Source: Penelope pileata (Eukaryota; Chordata; Aves; Galliformes; Cracidae). From it: 64,000 bases of DNA. The position numbers and the translations under genes are program-made. The notes under the pieces were generated by a model, which searched no databases, was not told the DNA's origin, and saw only the letters and a program-made list of their open reading frames with translations. Shown here piece after piece: positions 23,401 to 34,653 of this stretch; within the stretch, counting starts at the first letter, position 1, and the number at the start of each line of letters is the position of its first letter. Where the stretch lies: NCBI GenBank assembly GCA_013396635.1, contig WBMW01005542.1, forward strand, positions 2,849,527-2,913,526, written 5' to 3'.

Positions 23401-26400
23401 GGTGCTGTTTCTCTCTACAAGGAGATACCTTCTGTTTCTTGCTTTCTTGTTTATAGTCTTTGAAAGTTGCAATTTCACTGCAAAAAAAAAAAAACAACCT
23501 GTAGTAAGATTAGCATTTTAGATGACCAGGGTGATGCATAAAAGTTGTGTGGCTGACTTCATAGACTTTCATTTCAATTCAGAATACAGAATCAGTTGGA
23601 TTTGAACATCCTTGAAAACAGTGCAAGAGCACGTGCAGTGGGGTTTGTGTATAGTGCTGTGTAAGCATTTATATTTAGGTTGATTGAACACAGATCACCT
23701 AGCCTAACACGAGGACCAGAATAGCCAGCTAGCAAGCAATACGAGTGAAGTTTCTTCGATGGTGTGTTTCCAAGATACTAAAATAATATAGCTCTATCTT
23801 TCATTTAAACCAGGTTGAACACTGGTTACAGTTACCACCTTTACCTCTCTTTTAGCACAGCTCTTCCTATTCAGATTTTCTTACATCCTCCTACTCTAAC
23901 TTCTGTATGTAGAACAGCTTTTTTCATGTTTATTATTTCTGCTCAGCTACTTTCTTATCATTAATGTTCATGTTGGAAATGTTGCTGCATGTGTGACCTC
24001 TACTTTGGTTCCTACCTGCTGAGGAGTAAGGTGAGCTGTGTAGCACTTGTTTACAGAGACTGTTTTGAACTGGTAAAGGAGTTAGCAACCAGAAGAAGTA
24101 ATTTGTCACCGTTCATTCTGCTTGTCATGTCTGTGAAGGCGTGTTCAAGAAGGTGAGATCAGCTGAAGGCTTCTAAGCATTGGAAATATAATAATTTCTC
24201 TCCCACTGTTAGAGATGGTCCTCCTTCAGGATGGAGGGTCATGGTAAGGAGGTAATGTTGTATGACAGGGAGTCAAGGGAAAGAAGGTGCCTATGAATTT
24301 TTCCTTTGGCTGGCTAGAAATGACCATCTCCAAGGTCTTTCTAATTGAGGTTATCCTTCAACTTGTAGAGTATCTTCTAAATCACAAACAGAAAAGCTGG
24401 GATTGCCTTCTGGTTCCTTTCTCAGTGTTTTTTGGTGTTTTTTTTTTTTCATCATAAACTTAAAACTGTGTCTGCCCTTTCTGACTTTTGTTCAGGGAGG
24501 GAGAGACCTTGATTGGCAAGCAACAAAATGTAAACTGCATATGGTGCCTTCTAATTTATGTTCTGCTAAAAGACTTGATGTTGCACAAATACATCACTGC
24601 CGAATAAGTTGAAAGTAGGCAGAAGAGTGAAGGAAGACAGATAATACAGCTTCTTTCTAACAGAAAATTGAAAGGGACATAATGGTAAGAGTAGAAAAGG
24701 AGAACAACAACCCTCCTACAAGAAGAAGTGCGGAGGGAATAAGAATGGCTGCTTTTCTCCATGGTTCCCACCTGAGTGACTTCTTAATGCTGTGTGGGAA
24801 GACTTAAAGGATTTGTCTTAGTTTCTAGCAGAAGTTACGCTTCTCATAGTGTCTAGTATGAAGCTATGTTATGGCCTCAGAGGATAAACAAAAACTGATA
24901 ACAGCCTGGCAGTGTTGAACGGAGCCGAGGGCATAACTCACTTCCGCATTCCTCTGCCAGTGAGATAGTTAAAGGGGGCATAAGGAGCTGGGAACTGGGA
25001 GGGGACGGGACCAGGGCAGCTGACCCAAATTGACCAAAGAGCTATTCCATGTAACATCATGGGATTGGTTTGTTGGGTTTCTGGGTGTTTTTTTTTGTTA
25101 CGGAAGGGGCTAGTCGGGAGGAAGGGTCATTGCTGGCTGTGAGCCCTTGCTCTGCGTATCCTCTTTATATATATACATACATATATATATATATGTACTG
25201 TTATTTCTTTTTTTCTCTTTACTATTTTAGTAAATAGCATTTATCTCAACCCACGCATTTTACTGCATATCTCTCTACTTCTCTCCCCCGTCCCATTTGG
25301 GGAGGGGGGAGGGTGAGTGAATAACTGTGTGGAGCTTAGCTATCTGCTGAGTCAAATCACGACAGGATTATTCACTGTGTCCTGCAAACCTATTAGATGT
25401 ACCTATTAGATGTGTAGTGGGGAGACCTTGTGGTATAGTAATTCCTCTCTCCTACCTAGGAACCTCAGAACTGAGGTATAACAGCCACTCTACCTCATTG
25501 ATACTTCTGAGTGTTAGTTGAAAAAAGAGGCTATTGTTACTCTGCAGAGCCTCTTGTTCCTCTCCTAATTTTGTAGTTGCCTATGTGGCAACTACTAGCA
25601 GTGCTGTATCTCTGCTTTAATAGGCTTACTTGTTCAAGTAGTTGAGAGAAGTTACATATTTTTAAATACTCTACAAAAATACTTCTACAAAATCCATGTT
25701 AGACTATTAAACTTGGATATTTCCACAATTTTCCGGTCTGGGGAAGGCTTTCAAGTGCATTTGATTCTTGGTTTTTGAAAGGAAAAGTAAAATTGCATCA
25801 GTATTAATAAAAGGAAGCGTAGGCAAAATCAGTTATTGTTCAAAATGCGTTTTGTATCTAATCTGTTCTCTCTATGCAAGCATTATGTTTTCTTCCCACT
25901 GTACTCTATTTCAGGACAAGGAATTATATGCAGCTTAGTTTGTGATCTTCTTAGAGGATACAGTCTTATTGCACATTTCATTGCCTATAAATCAACTAAT
26001 CAACTGTATTTATTATTTTTCCTATCAATCTCATTGCTTGCCTGGCAGGTTTGCAGAAGTTCAAAAATCTATTAAATAAATGGAAGAGAAGTTATTGAAT
26101 TTCATTCCGTGCAAAAAGATCACCTCTAGCCAAAGAAGTTTGTAAGCCACAGATGTCTAGAACGACAACATTGCACACTGATCTTAGTGTTGCAGTCTTC
26201 CCTAGAGCCCTGTTATGGTCCATGCTTGGAGTCTAAAGATTACTGAGATCCAGCGAGAATTTCTTCAAAAGCAACACATTGCCAAAGATTATTCTAGTTC
26301 AACTTAGCAGTTTTACCAGCATTTTTTCCAACCCATTCTGTCCTGGTTCCTTTGGTTCTTTTGCCAAGAGTGATCCAGGAAGAGTAAATTTATGAAGGGC

Positions 26401-29400
26401 AATTTGTTTAACCAAAAAAGAAAAGGAAGAAGAAGAATTTAATATGGGCACGTTGTTTATATCACTACAGCAACAGTAGTGCCAGCGTTTCCACAGTAAG
26501 GCCCACAGAAATGGTTAGGCTCCTCTTCTAGATAGTCAATCCACTGATGGAAGATGAGGTCTGTAATTCTGCTGAGGTGGTTTTAATTTGCCCCTTTTGT
26601 AAGAGCAAATCATTTTATGAGCTTTAGAACTGCATAAACTTTCTGAGCCGTGGTTTGGATGTAACCTCACTCAGATGTGGTAATATGGTGAGATGATCTT
26701 TGTGAGAAATGTTGCTAGTCATTTATCTTAATGACACGTTACACTGAGTGATAAAAAGGATCCCTTGTTCTAATCCATGCTTTTTCCTCCTTTTTGCTTT
26801 CTGGACATTCAAATAGTATTGGTATTCATATTAGTAAGAATGAAGTGATACCTCTTATGTTAGCAGATTGTATATTTGCTTTAGTCTCATTTTTTAATGT
26901 TGTATAAAAGCTAATTGCTTTTCTTAGCAAATATTTACTAATTCAAAGATACATTATTTATCAAATGTGCAAATGGTTTAGGTAAGTTACAGCTGTCTTT
27001 GCCCGTGGGTTGTCATACATGAAATCTTTGAAATGATATGCATTTATCTGTACCCCCCCTCTTTTTTTTCTAAATGTTATAAGATACACCTGTGTACGTT
27101 TTTTTTTTTTTTTTTTTTCCCCCCTGTGGGTGACATGTTAACAAATCAAAGGTAACTCCAGTCTTTCACAGTTACTCGCACTCCTGAATGCATATGTATG
27201 AGTTCAGCGTATGTTAAGGATATGTGCCGATGGGATTTAAACACAGAACTGGCTTCATTTTTTTCAGCTGTGGGTTAGAGAGTTTGAGTAAATCACTTTT
27301 CACTGCCTTTTCAGCAGGTTTGTGCCTTCTGGAAGTCAAGCCTCTGAGTAAGTGGTCAGTGCTTACATGAGTGCAAATTAGCATTAGTCTTCTCTTAAAG
27401 TACTCTTCTGATGTTTTGGTTTGCTGCTACTGTTTTACTATGGGAGAACACAAATTCTGCTGCTCAGCATGGGGTATGATGGAGCCTCTGAACAGTCAGT
27501 GAATGAAAATGCAGAGAAGGAGAATGCGTTGTGAAAGATAAGCAAGCTGAAGTTCCTTCTGCAAACACAGAGCCAGAGTCTTTGCCAGTAAAAACATTCT
27601 TGCAGAGGTTTAGATATCTGACTTTTTGCATTGGTTCTCCTGGTACCCTCTACATAACACGTTCTGGAAGTGCTCCCTGCTGGTGCTTATGTTTTTAATT
27701 CTGCTGCTGTTGCACCTCACGGAGGGATGGAAACATTTCAAATAGAAGCACTCCTAGTCTTAGGCCTGTCTTCTAAGACTACTAAGGTAATCAGCTACAT
27801 GTGTCAGAACAACAGTTTGAAATGGAACGAAACCTTCATTTCTCTCCCTATATTGCCTGAGCGTCAACCACTGACATCAGCAGCAGTAGGTGATATTCTG
27901 CTTGTCACTGACCTTTGTGTGCTTAGTAATACAGTACTTTGTGTGCTTAGTATTTGCTGTACTAGCTGTAGCATCTTACTTCCAGAATCATTAGCAACTT
28001 ACTTCTTAGTAAGATTATTCCCCAGCAGTCTTCAAATGTGGACTGAAGAAAACAGGAAGGGAGAATGATTTGAATTGCAGTATGCTTTGTAGAGAGGTAA
28101 GGTTCTCCAGGTTGAATGGGGATCAAGGAAAAACAATGTGCAAAGTTCAAGATTTTTGGGTAGTGAGGAGAATATTGGGTGGGTGGAGAGGTTGAGAAGA
28201 GACAGGCATTAAAGGGCTTTTTAAAGTGAAAAAAATACTCATACTATACAATACAGGAATTCTAAAGATCTATTTTCTTTAAGCAAGAATGCTTAGCAAA
28301 TGTCAGTTTTATAGGACTGTTAAACTCAGGAATGCTGCTACATTTAATGTTTCTGAGGATTTTGCAACTCTTAGTAATATGGACAACTTTAAGATTATTT
28401 GTAACAAATAATGATTGCAGTTATATTTGGCAGTACCTATCCCATTGTTAGTACAACTGAATAATCTGTATCTTCTGTTCTCAAAGTCTTTGTCCACATT
28501 AATGAGAAAAATTACCTGAATTTTGTCTTTCAAAAGATTTATTTAAAAACAAGCAAGAAATGTTATGTTCCTTTAATACGTAAGACCTTGTAGATGACGA
28601 TTGAGCAGCAGTCCCTGTGAGTTTGAATCACAGAAGCATTAACAGCTTCATTGTATTTTTTTGTTTGTAAAGATTATTTTACTTAAAATATGGGCTGGTA
28701 TGCATTACATACTGTATACGGAATGCTGAATTCTTTTAATGCATGGATTACAAAAGGTAGGTGTACATTTTCTCTGTTTTGCTTGGATTGGTGATTAAAA
28801 GCAGAATTAGTTTTAATATCCCAACGATGCATTTTAAAGGTAGAAGTGTTGTTCATCTTCAGTAGTGCACACAGCTGTTGGACTCTGCAGACATATGCAG
28901 TGCATAATCTTCCTTGAAGTGCAGAGCCTGAAGAGATCCAGAGAGTGGGAAGCCAGTGCTAAATGAGTATGGCATGCTAGTCATACCCGTAAAAATATTT
29001 CTTCTATGTACGTTTTTTTAAAGGTTATCTTTGTTTCTTCTGTAAGTTTGCTTAGGTGAACTTAGGTTAGGCTTTGTAACATTGCTCTTTATGATTTTTA
29101 CCAAACCTGGTGAGCTTCATGCTCTTCCTGAAAGGTCAAATTCCATTATATTAAAAGTGGCATACTAAAGATGTAGCCTGCGTTGCCAAAGGTGATGTCA
29201 TGTTTACTAAGAAATGTCTGTCTGTGTGAGAATGCCAGGTTAATTCTTCTAAAAGTAACAGGTAGTTTATTTTATGTTTTGTATTTGGAAAAACGTATGT
29301 TAAGATATTCCAGACACTCTAATGATTGTTAAGTTTCTAGTAATCTGTTTTCTTAGTTGTTTGCTCATTGTACTCATGATAGTGCAGTGGTTTTGATAAT

Positions 29401-32400
29401 TTGTTGCTTAAGCCACAGAAATGTGAATTTTGTTTGAAGGTTCTCTTCTTTTGTAGATAATGATAAAGTTAGGCAGCTGTACCTGGAGGGTGTACCCGTT
29501 GAGTGCGCTCACAGCTTTATCTGGGACCAAGACATCTGTAAGAACGTCACTGAAAATAAAATCTCTGAGCAGGTAACTAACGAAGTGGATTGCTGTGGAG
29601 AAAACGGCTCATGGTCCATGCAGTGAGACTCTTGAAACTTGTATATATGCAAGAGCAGTAGTTTCCCTATGTAGTACTAGCCCTCTGCTGAGTTGAAGTG
29701 TCTGCTTTGTAGCCTTCATGTGAGGTTCATTCATGATTTGGTTAAAAGAAAGCTTTACCCGTTTGTCCACTGGAGTAGATTTATTTATTTAAATTGTAGG
29801 TTTATTTATATGAAAGATTTGGAATTGGATTTTCCCACATCACTAACAGATAAAAGAGATGAAGTGGCCCAGAGAGGCTCTGTTTACTCTTCAGTCTTAG
29901 CCAAGTGGATTGTCCTGAACAAAAAAAAAAAGGAAGATGAGACTAAATAGATCCCTCTGATTCTAAACTGCAGCACACTGTTATGTTGATGCTAGGCAAC
30001 ACCTGTGATTTGTAGGCAGCTTACAATGTGCTTCTACAGATCTGAAACTTTTGACATTTCCATTGGCAATGGAGGGGCAACCCACAAACGTATGGGCAAA
30101 AAGGTGAGTTAGCCACCAGAGATGATAAACTTTTGGCACCATTATAATCAAAGAGAAAATGTGTGTGGCAGAAACATCTTTCTGAATAATCTCTTGACGC
30201 AAATTAGTTTTGTGCTCTTGCAAACTGTCCACTGCAGTGTAAAAAAGCAGAATACTGGCACAATGTAACAGGATCTGCACAGTCTTTGTGTTCTTTCTGT
30301 TGTCATTAACTATAGAGTTTAGCTTAGAAAACAGCTGATGCAAAAGGGATGTGCACAGTTGCAGTTTGGTATGCTGGTTTTTTCATAAATGTATTTTTAA
30401 TACAGTTCAATGAAATACAACAAGTGATGATTGACAAAGCCTTGGTGCCAGCATGCTTTATGCAAAACTAGTTCATGACTAAATACTCTTTCCACCTTCC
30501 TGGATGTAGTTCAGATTTTCCCATCAATTGACAGACTGTCTGAAAGCACCAGCTCAGTCTAGTCTTGTGCACAAGTCTGTAAATACCAAGTTAAAACACC
30601 ACTTCTTTTCTCCTCATCTGTGCTGAGGAGCTTGTGAGTTTCTGTGCCTGCCCTCCATCAAAGACCATGGAAGTTACAAGAGGGGGCAAAAAGGGTACTT
30701 AAATGCTTTTTCTAAAGGTGTTTTTCATGCCTCAATGAAAATCAGTTCAGATGTGTAGAATGTTACTAATTTATTTTTCTTAGTTTTCTTAGTACGTCTC
30801 TTGTCTGTATCTCAGAAGGATATGTGGAAGAGGGAAAAGAGTTTACTAGCTTACGGGAAATTTCTCCCCCTTAGGATTTAAACCAAATGAGAGCCCAGTT
30901 GCTGGTTCCTGGATCACAGCTTGATTTGGGCCCTCGTGAATCTAAAATTCCTATACTGTTGGTGCAACAGCCAGGAAAAATGGCTGGAGAAGATCGACCG
31001 GGATGGGGGAGTGGCTGGGATATCTATCTCCCAAAGGGCTGGGGCATGGCTTTCTGGATTCCTTTTGTAAGTAACTTTCATTACAAGTGGCAAGTTAATA
31101 GAACAAATGATACCATTTGGTTTGAAATATCAGTTTTAGCATACTTCACATTGTGTAATCAAACCATCGCAGGATCAAAATCCCACTATAAAGAGGATGT
31201 ACAAACTGATTGATGACAGAGGCTTGGTCTACAATCTTAAAAATAAACAAACAGTTTTCTATATCTTCTTTTGGATATAACTGTGCCCATATGGCAGTTC
31301 AAAGCAGGAAATGAGAGTGAGGAGTAAGAAGAGAAAGCTGATGTTATAGCTGTTTGGCTTTGTGTTTCTAACAGCATATGTCTGTAACGAGAAATCATTT
31401 GGTGCCAGCTGCTAATCTGCTTCCAGCTTGGCTATCTCTGCCATTCTGTCAGCAGTTTGGTTGCCTCTGATTTGGATGGGAGCTTGAAACGGAGTTTAAA
31501 CTAGGCTGAATATTCCTCTGGTACTTTTAAGAGCATCCTGGTTTGAGTGTTTAGATGTTTGTTCTAGTGCCTTTCTGCAGTTAACTTTGCGCTTTGGAAT
31601 GTAGAGGGGAAATGACTGCAGTGTTACCTATTGTATAGTGCAAATTAATTGGACAGTGACTATGGAATTATTATCACATGCCTGGCAACAGACAAGATCA
31701 GAACCTGTGAAATTCTGTTCATTTTTGTTGATTATTTTTCAGAATTAAAAATATTAGTCATGCCTTTTAAAGTTGTTGAAGTTATCGTTTAGAACTGTGA
31801 AAATCATACTGAAGTAGATTTTTTTGAAAGCTGAAGTTACAGACTTTCCATTTTCTAAGACAGTGACTTTCGCAGTGTTAGTGTTTTGTTTCAGTTAGAA
31901 AACAGGTATGAATACAAACATTGCTTTTTGGGGGCTTTGATTTTTATAACAGATATATCGAGGTGTACGAGTTGGTGGCCTGCAAGAAGCTTCAAAGCAT
32001 TCTGAATATCAGAGAACACCCCACACTCCAAATGATTTCCCGGATTGCCCGGCAGGAATGCAGTTTGCCAAAGAACTGGAAACCAGTCTTCTTGAAAAAT
32101 TCAAACGGTAATTTTAATTTTCATTACAAGAATGGAAAGAGAAAACAATGCTGCTTAAGATGGTCGCTTAGTTATCTGTTGTCTTCATTTAGACTTGGAG
32201 TTTGTGAAGATCTTTCACTATTATTTTAAATTCCAGTATTAAATAAATAAATAAATTCAAACTGTACATACGAGAAAAGCTTTGCTAAACAGATCCCACA
32301 AATTACCTAAAACCTTCTGTTTCCAGATATGCTCAGTTACAAGGCTGAGTAACAAAGTTACTTCAGGCAAACTTCTCAGCAAATTAGAGAGGAGAGAGGA

Positions 32401-34653
32401 GAAGGCAAAGGAAGGATATCAAAGTATTCTGTGGAAAAAGAATAAAGTGAGCAAAGAGGTATATTTCAATGTTGACTTCTGAATACTGTTTTTAATACCA
32501 GATATTTTGAAATTTGCCCTTTTATTCTGTACAATAAATGCAATACTCTCAGCCATGCTTGTGGGGCAACTGGAATGTCTTCTGTACAAACTGGTATCAG
32601 TTCCCTTTCCAGCTAGGAAGAAGTAGGAGAAGTTTAGAGGAAATGATGGTGGTGTCAGTCAGTACTGTTCAGCATGGCTGGAAGGATATAGAGGGCAGAA
32701 ATACAGTGGTGTTGTCTGTAAGTATAACTTCAGAATTATTGGTCAGTGCGATTACTGGATGCATAGTTAACTTTCTCTTCTAAATACTTGTTTTGAAAAT
32801 CAGGAAACATTATTAGACTAGCATGGCAAAGTAGGCAGTTAGCCTTTTGAAGTGCTAATTTGAAATAAGGACACTGGAAATAAAATTTTTACCTACTTTA
32901 TTTATTATTTAGACGTCCACCTGCAAAAAGGGCAAATTACGTCAAACTGGGCACTCTGTCCCCTTTCATCTGTCCTTGGGGGCAGCTGGCAAAGAACTGG
33001 GAAGGAAGAATGAAAGCTTCAGGAGAATTTACACATCCTTCTTCCCCACATGCTGAGCAATGTTCAGCTGAAGGACATGGCTTTTGTGACTCCATATCAG
33101 AAGTGGTGAAAGAAACTTCTCTTGAGACTGGGGAGGTAGAGGACACCATGGAAATAAGCTCTGAAAGTGCCATAAAGACAGAGGATGATACAGGCACCCA
33201 AGACTTTGGTGAGAGAGGTGAAACTGTGAGAAGTGACTTTATTGTTCTCAGGTATGTGAAAATGATAAAAGCAGGTGAGGTGTTATTTGTTTAGTAGGAA
33301 AAATTGAATTGGGAAAAGGAGCAGCTCAGACCTAATTATTAAGATGAGACAATGATTAGATCCAAATACAACAAGGAGGAGATAAGTAATTTTGCTGTTG
33401 AGTGGGAGTTCTATTTCCTCAAACAAACATCATGACTAGATAAAGAATTGTCTTAAGTAAGACAGTCTTGAATTTAGCATCTTGGAGGTTGGCATGGTCT
33501 GTCTACTTCTAGGTGGGCAGAGCTTTTGGCTCCTATTTCTTATTTAAAACTTGCATTCTCTTTTCTATCGCATTGTCTCAGGTTGTCTGTGAAGAAAACA
33601 GAACCTTCTGCATTCCAGTGTAATACATGAGGGCACCAACAGTGCTTGGAAAGTGCCTGACTGCAGATCTTTCATTTCTGTGTAGTTACCAGGGGAAGAA
33701 AATGTTGGTAGTTCAAAACTGAATTAATGTCACTGAAGATTTTAAAGCTTTTGTCATCAAAACAGGCTTTAACAAGCAATGTCTCCTTCAGAACAAGTAG
33801 CTTAATACTTGAATTTCACTCTCCCTTGTTCTTCTTGTGCTGAGAGATACAGACATAAGCTTGAAAGTTACAGAAGGCCCCAGAGCTTCTTTAATCACGC
33901 TCTTTCAAATAGGCAAGTTTCTAGATTTCTGTTGTTCTGCTCATTAATAACTATCCTTGATGTTTATTTTTAAAACCTTTTAATAGGAGCGAGAAATTAC
34001 TAATGCAATTGTCAGCCTGGTGCTATCCCACTTCTGGAAAAGATCGGCGGCCTCGCCTTGTTTCTCGACTTGGACAAAAGGAAATGACTGAAGATGTCTT
34101 TTTGCCAATCTTGATGAGCTATCCGAGGGCTCTTGTATGGGTCAACTTGTCTCTCTTGAGAAAGGGGAACCCTGAATTACATGCCATGATTTGCATCCCA
34201 ACAGAAGATGACTTGCTGCATTTAAGCAAAGACAGACTTTTTTGTGGTCCTCAAGAACCCAAGCATCGTGACATATTCAAGCACAAGGTACAGAAACTAA
34301 AAAAGAAGAAGAAGAAGGAGGAGGAGGAGGAAGATAATGTGAAGGCTCAAGGGAGCGACCCTCCCAGTGTTCCAGAGAAAGAAACAACCGAGGAACGTAA
34401 AGACCTCATTCTAGGTCTTTGGTCTGACACTCTCCCAGATATTACTTCCCATTGCTCCAGAACTCTCTTGGGATATGTCACTCGAGGGGATTTTTCATTG
34501 GCTACAGGCTGTGGAGAAGCACTGGGTTTCGTTAGCTTGACAGGGTTGCTTTATATGTTACACAGCCAGCCAGCCGATAAAAAAGGGCTTGTTTTGTTGA
34601 GATCTCCAGCGTCTTTACAGTACAGATTTGCAAGACTTAGTATTGAGGTTTAA
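11311..34653 (+). CDS. POP1: POP1, RNase P/MRP protein subunit POP1 (fifteen coding exons)
   Basis: The exons are 11311-11434, 13107-13271, 14139-14314, 16710-16958, 17513-17600, 19864-20039, 20593-20843, 20977-21070, 21845-21956, 22910-23029, 29457-29572, 30875-31066, 31953-32107, 32913-33251 and 33987-34653. They total 3024 nt, or 1007 residues plus TAA; human POP1 has 1024. All junctions are GT/AG and in phase. POP1 is the largest protein of nuclear RNase P (tRNA 5' processing) and RNase MRP (pre-rRNA processing) and scaffolds the catalytic RNA. The N-terminal POP1 domain starts near residue 97, with RHMRRRAMSH at 130-139 and [14 protein letters not shown] at 194-207. The POPLD region includes GWGMAFWIPF/IYRGVRVGGL at 612-631. 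The conserved C-terminal module includes GCGEALGF at 960-967. Exon 14 and the Lys/Glu run in exon 15 look poorly constrained. Confidence 0.98.
13107..13271 (+). CDS. POP1: POP1 coding exon 2
   Basis: Residues 42-96: a low-complexity Gln/Arg/Gly-rich linker with an RGERGRGRGGW stretch, ending in EEMPRFIT just before the POP1 domain. The acceptor is CCCTTCAG and the donor is ACAG|GTTTGT. Confidence 0.93.
14139..14314 (+). CDS. POP1: POP1 coding exon 3
   Basis: Residues 97-155, the start of the POP1 domain, with STFAQARAAEIKAML and RHMRRRAMSHNVKRLPRR. The acceptor is CCTTCCAG, the donor is GGAG|GTATAA, and it ends in phase 0. Confidence 0.96.
16710..16958 (+). CDS. POP1: POP1 coding exon 4
   Basis: Residues 156-238: a basic stretch (KKEQSKTKSRKARRRH), then the most conserved POP1-family block with [20 protein letters not shown]. 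The acceptor is GAAAACAG, the donor is CAG|GTACCG, and both ends are in phase 0. Confidence 0.96.
17513..17600 (+). CDS. POP1: POP1 coding exon 5
   Basis: Residues 239-267 (DLSYYCCLELTGKE...) plus one base. The acceptor is TGTTTCAG and the donor is ACAG|GTAAAA. A hAT transposon begins only 50 bp into the following intron. Confidence 0.95.
17643..17650. repeat. Left target-site duplication of the hAT element
   Basis: GACTAAAG, identical to the copy at 19592-19599. Confidence 0.92.
17651..19591 (+). mobile_element. hAT (Charlie-like) DNA transposon with 8-bp target-site duplication
   Basis: A 1941-bp element in POP1 intron 5, in the same orientation as the gene. It is bounded by GACTAAAG on both sides (17643-17650 and 19592-19599), a perfect 8-bp duplication diagnostic of hAT insertion. 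The termini are imperfect inverted repeats: CAGGCAAGTCC at the left and the complement of GGACACTTACG at the right. Subterminal GGCC-rich sequence resembles that of vertebrate Charlie elements. The interior carries a decayed transposase. The exact named subfamily cannot be assigned without a repeat library. Confidence 0.93.
18080..19350 (+). pseudogene. Decayed hAT transposase (GTF2IRD2/Charlie8-type)
   Basis: The longest open stretch (18125-18592) keeps YALVIDESTDATDQAPLAIF, which covers the first catalytic-Asp region of the RNase H-like core, and the downstream TDGTPTM block. A shifted frame at 18631-18825 keeps the HQGNLCMKALKMDNVMQ and NFMTSNGLNHRQFQ blocks. Further fragments (about 18830-19300) match the helical insertion region, with stops and frame shifts between them. 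The C-terminal hAT dimerisation region seems to be missing before the right end. The long open stretch begins at a GTG, not an ATG. The protein resembles the transposase that was captured in mammalian GTF2IRD2. It is not functional here. Confidence 0.88.
19592..19599. repeat. Right target-site duplication of the hAT element
   Basis: GACTAAAG, identical to the copy at 17643-17650. Confidence 0.92.
19864..20039 (+). CDS. POP1: POP1 coding exon 6
   Basis: Residues 268-326, including LGPVTFIWKP and RQLWIWMHPALKQ. The acceptor is CTTCTCAG and the donor is CAG|GTATTC. Confidence 0.95.
20446..20488 (+). repeat. Three-copy ~15-bp tandem repeat
   Basis: Three units built on GAACTTAAGCAAA, in POP1 intron 6. 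Each contains CTTAAG. Confidence 0.85.
20593..20843 (+). CDS. POP1: POP1 coding exon 7
   Basis: Residues 327-409 plus two bases. A variable acidic/basic linker (KRKKEDEEGDK) is followed by the conserved KKIIGDGTRDP and YSWISQTTGI. The acceptor is TTCTTTAG and the donor is AAG|GTTTGT. Confidence 0.95.
20977..21070 (+). CDS. POP1: POP1 coding exon 8
   Basis: Residues 410-441, with RYRLIGPLSHCVLTETLKAA. The acceptor is CTGTTCCAG and the donor is ACA|GTAAGG. Confidence 0.95.
21845..21956 (+). CDS. POP1: POP1 coding exon 9
   Basis: Residues 442-478, with NNWWVENCKD and RQTAIFELLEG, plus one base. The acceptor is TTTTCCAG and the donor is GAAG|GTATTT. Confidence 0.94.
22910..23029 (+). CDS. POP1: POP1 coding exon 10
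   Basis: Residues 479-518, with PPGTILGLTVGDPRVNLPKK. The acceptor is TTTTTAAAG, which lacks the usual pyrimidine at -3, and the donor is CAAG|GTAAAA. The 6.4-kb intron after it holds the tRNA-like sequence and the solo LTR. Confidence 0.95.
23280..23348 (+). tRNA. tRNA-like sequence (probable tRNA pseudogene or tRNA-derived SINE head)
   Basis: A 69-nt cloverleaf can be drawn. The acceptor GGTCTTG pairs with CAAGGCC (one G-U). The anticodon stem TCTGT pairs with ACAGA. The T stem CCAGG pairs with CCTGG around a canonical TTCGAAT loop, so the B box GGTTCGAATCC is intact. The D region GCTCAGTGGAAGC retains an A-box-like core but is one base short before it and has a mismatch. The anticodon loop has eight bases instead of seven (CTGACCAT), so GAC (Val) is only a nominal anticodon. 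It lies in POP1 intron 10 in sense orientation. Confidence 0.5.
24814..25364 (+). mobile_element. Solo LTR of an ERVL-like endogenous retrovirus
   Basis: A 551-bp sequence starting TGTCTTAG and ending CACGACA, flanked by a perfect 5-bp duplication GGATT (24809-24813 and 25365-25369). Internal text such as GCAGCTGACCCAAATTGACC, ATTTATCTCAACCCACG and the GGGGAGGGTGAGTGA-to-CACGACA end matches a widespread avian LTR family that I recall as ERVL-type. The 5-bp duplication agrees. No internal retroviral region is present, so it is a recombined solo LTR. It lies in POP1 intron 10. Confidence 0.85.
25165..25196. repeat. (TA)n microsatellite inside the solo LTR
   Basis: Runs of TATATATATACATACATATA type. 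It has expanded within the LTR. Confidence 0.85.
27099..27118. repeat. Poly-T run
   Basis: A twenty-base T homopolymer followed by C-rich sequence, in POP1 intron 10. Confidence 0.85.
29457..29572 (+). CDS. POP1: POP1 coding exon 11
   Basis: Residues 519-557, with VRQLYLEGVPVECAHSFIWD. The acceptor is CTTTTGTAG, the donor is CAG|GTAACT, and it ends in phase 0. Confidence 0.95.
30875..31066 (+). CDS. POP1: POP1 coding exon 12
   Basis: Residues 558-621, with LLVPGSQLDLGPRESKIPIL, WGSGWDIYLPKGWGM and AFWIPF. This is the entry to the POPLD region. The acceptor is CCCCCTTAG and the donor is TTTT|GTAAGT. Confidence 0.96.
31953..32107 (+). CDS. POP1: POP1 coding exon 13
   Basis: Residues 622-672 plus two bases. 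IYRGVRVGGLQEA continues POPLD; NDFPDCPAGMQFAKELE follows. The acceptor is TTATAACAG and the donor is ACG|GTAATT. Confidence 0.95.
32913..33251 (+). CDS. POP1: POP1 coding exon 14
   Basis: Residues 673-785. It opens with conserved RRPPAKRANYVKLGTLSPF and ICPWGQLAKNWEGR. About 75 acidic, Ser/Thr-rich residues of low complexity follow, a segment that is also poorly conserved in other vertebrate POP1 proteins. The donor is TCAG|GTATGT. Confidence 0.94.
33987..34653 (+). CDS. POP1: POP1 terminal coding exon 15
   Basis: Residues 786-1007 and TAA at 34651-34653. It contains PRALVWVNLSLLRKGNPE, a K6E5 run at residues 891-901, TLLGYVTRGDFSLATGCGEA and the C-terminal RFARLSIEV. The acceptor is TTTTAATAG. 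Confidence 0.97.

Noticed and set aside
28921..28940. A 17-nt match (CAGAGCCTGAAGAGATC) between POP1 intron 10 and POP1 exon 7 (near 20629), hinting at an exon-derived duplication.
   Set aside because: The identity does not extend on either side, so coincidence is the simplest reading.
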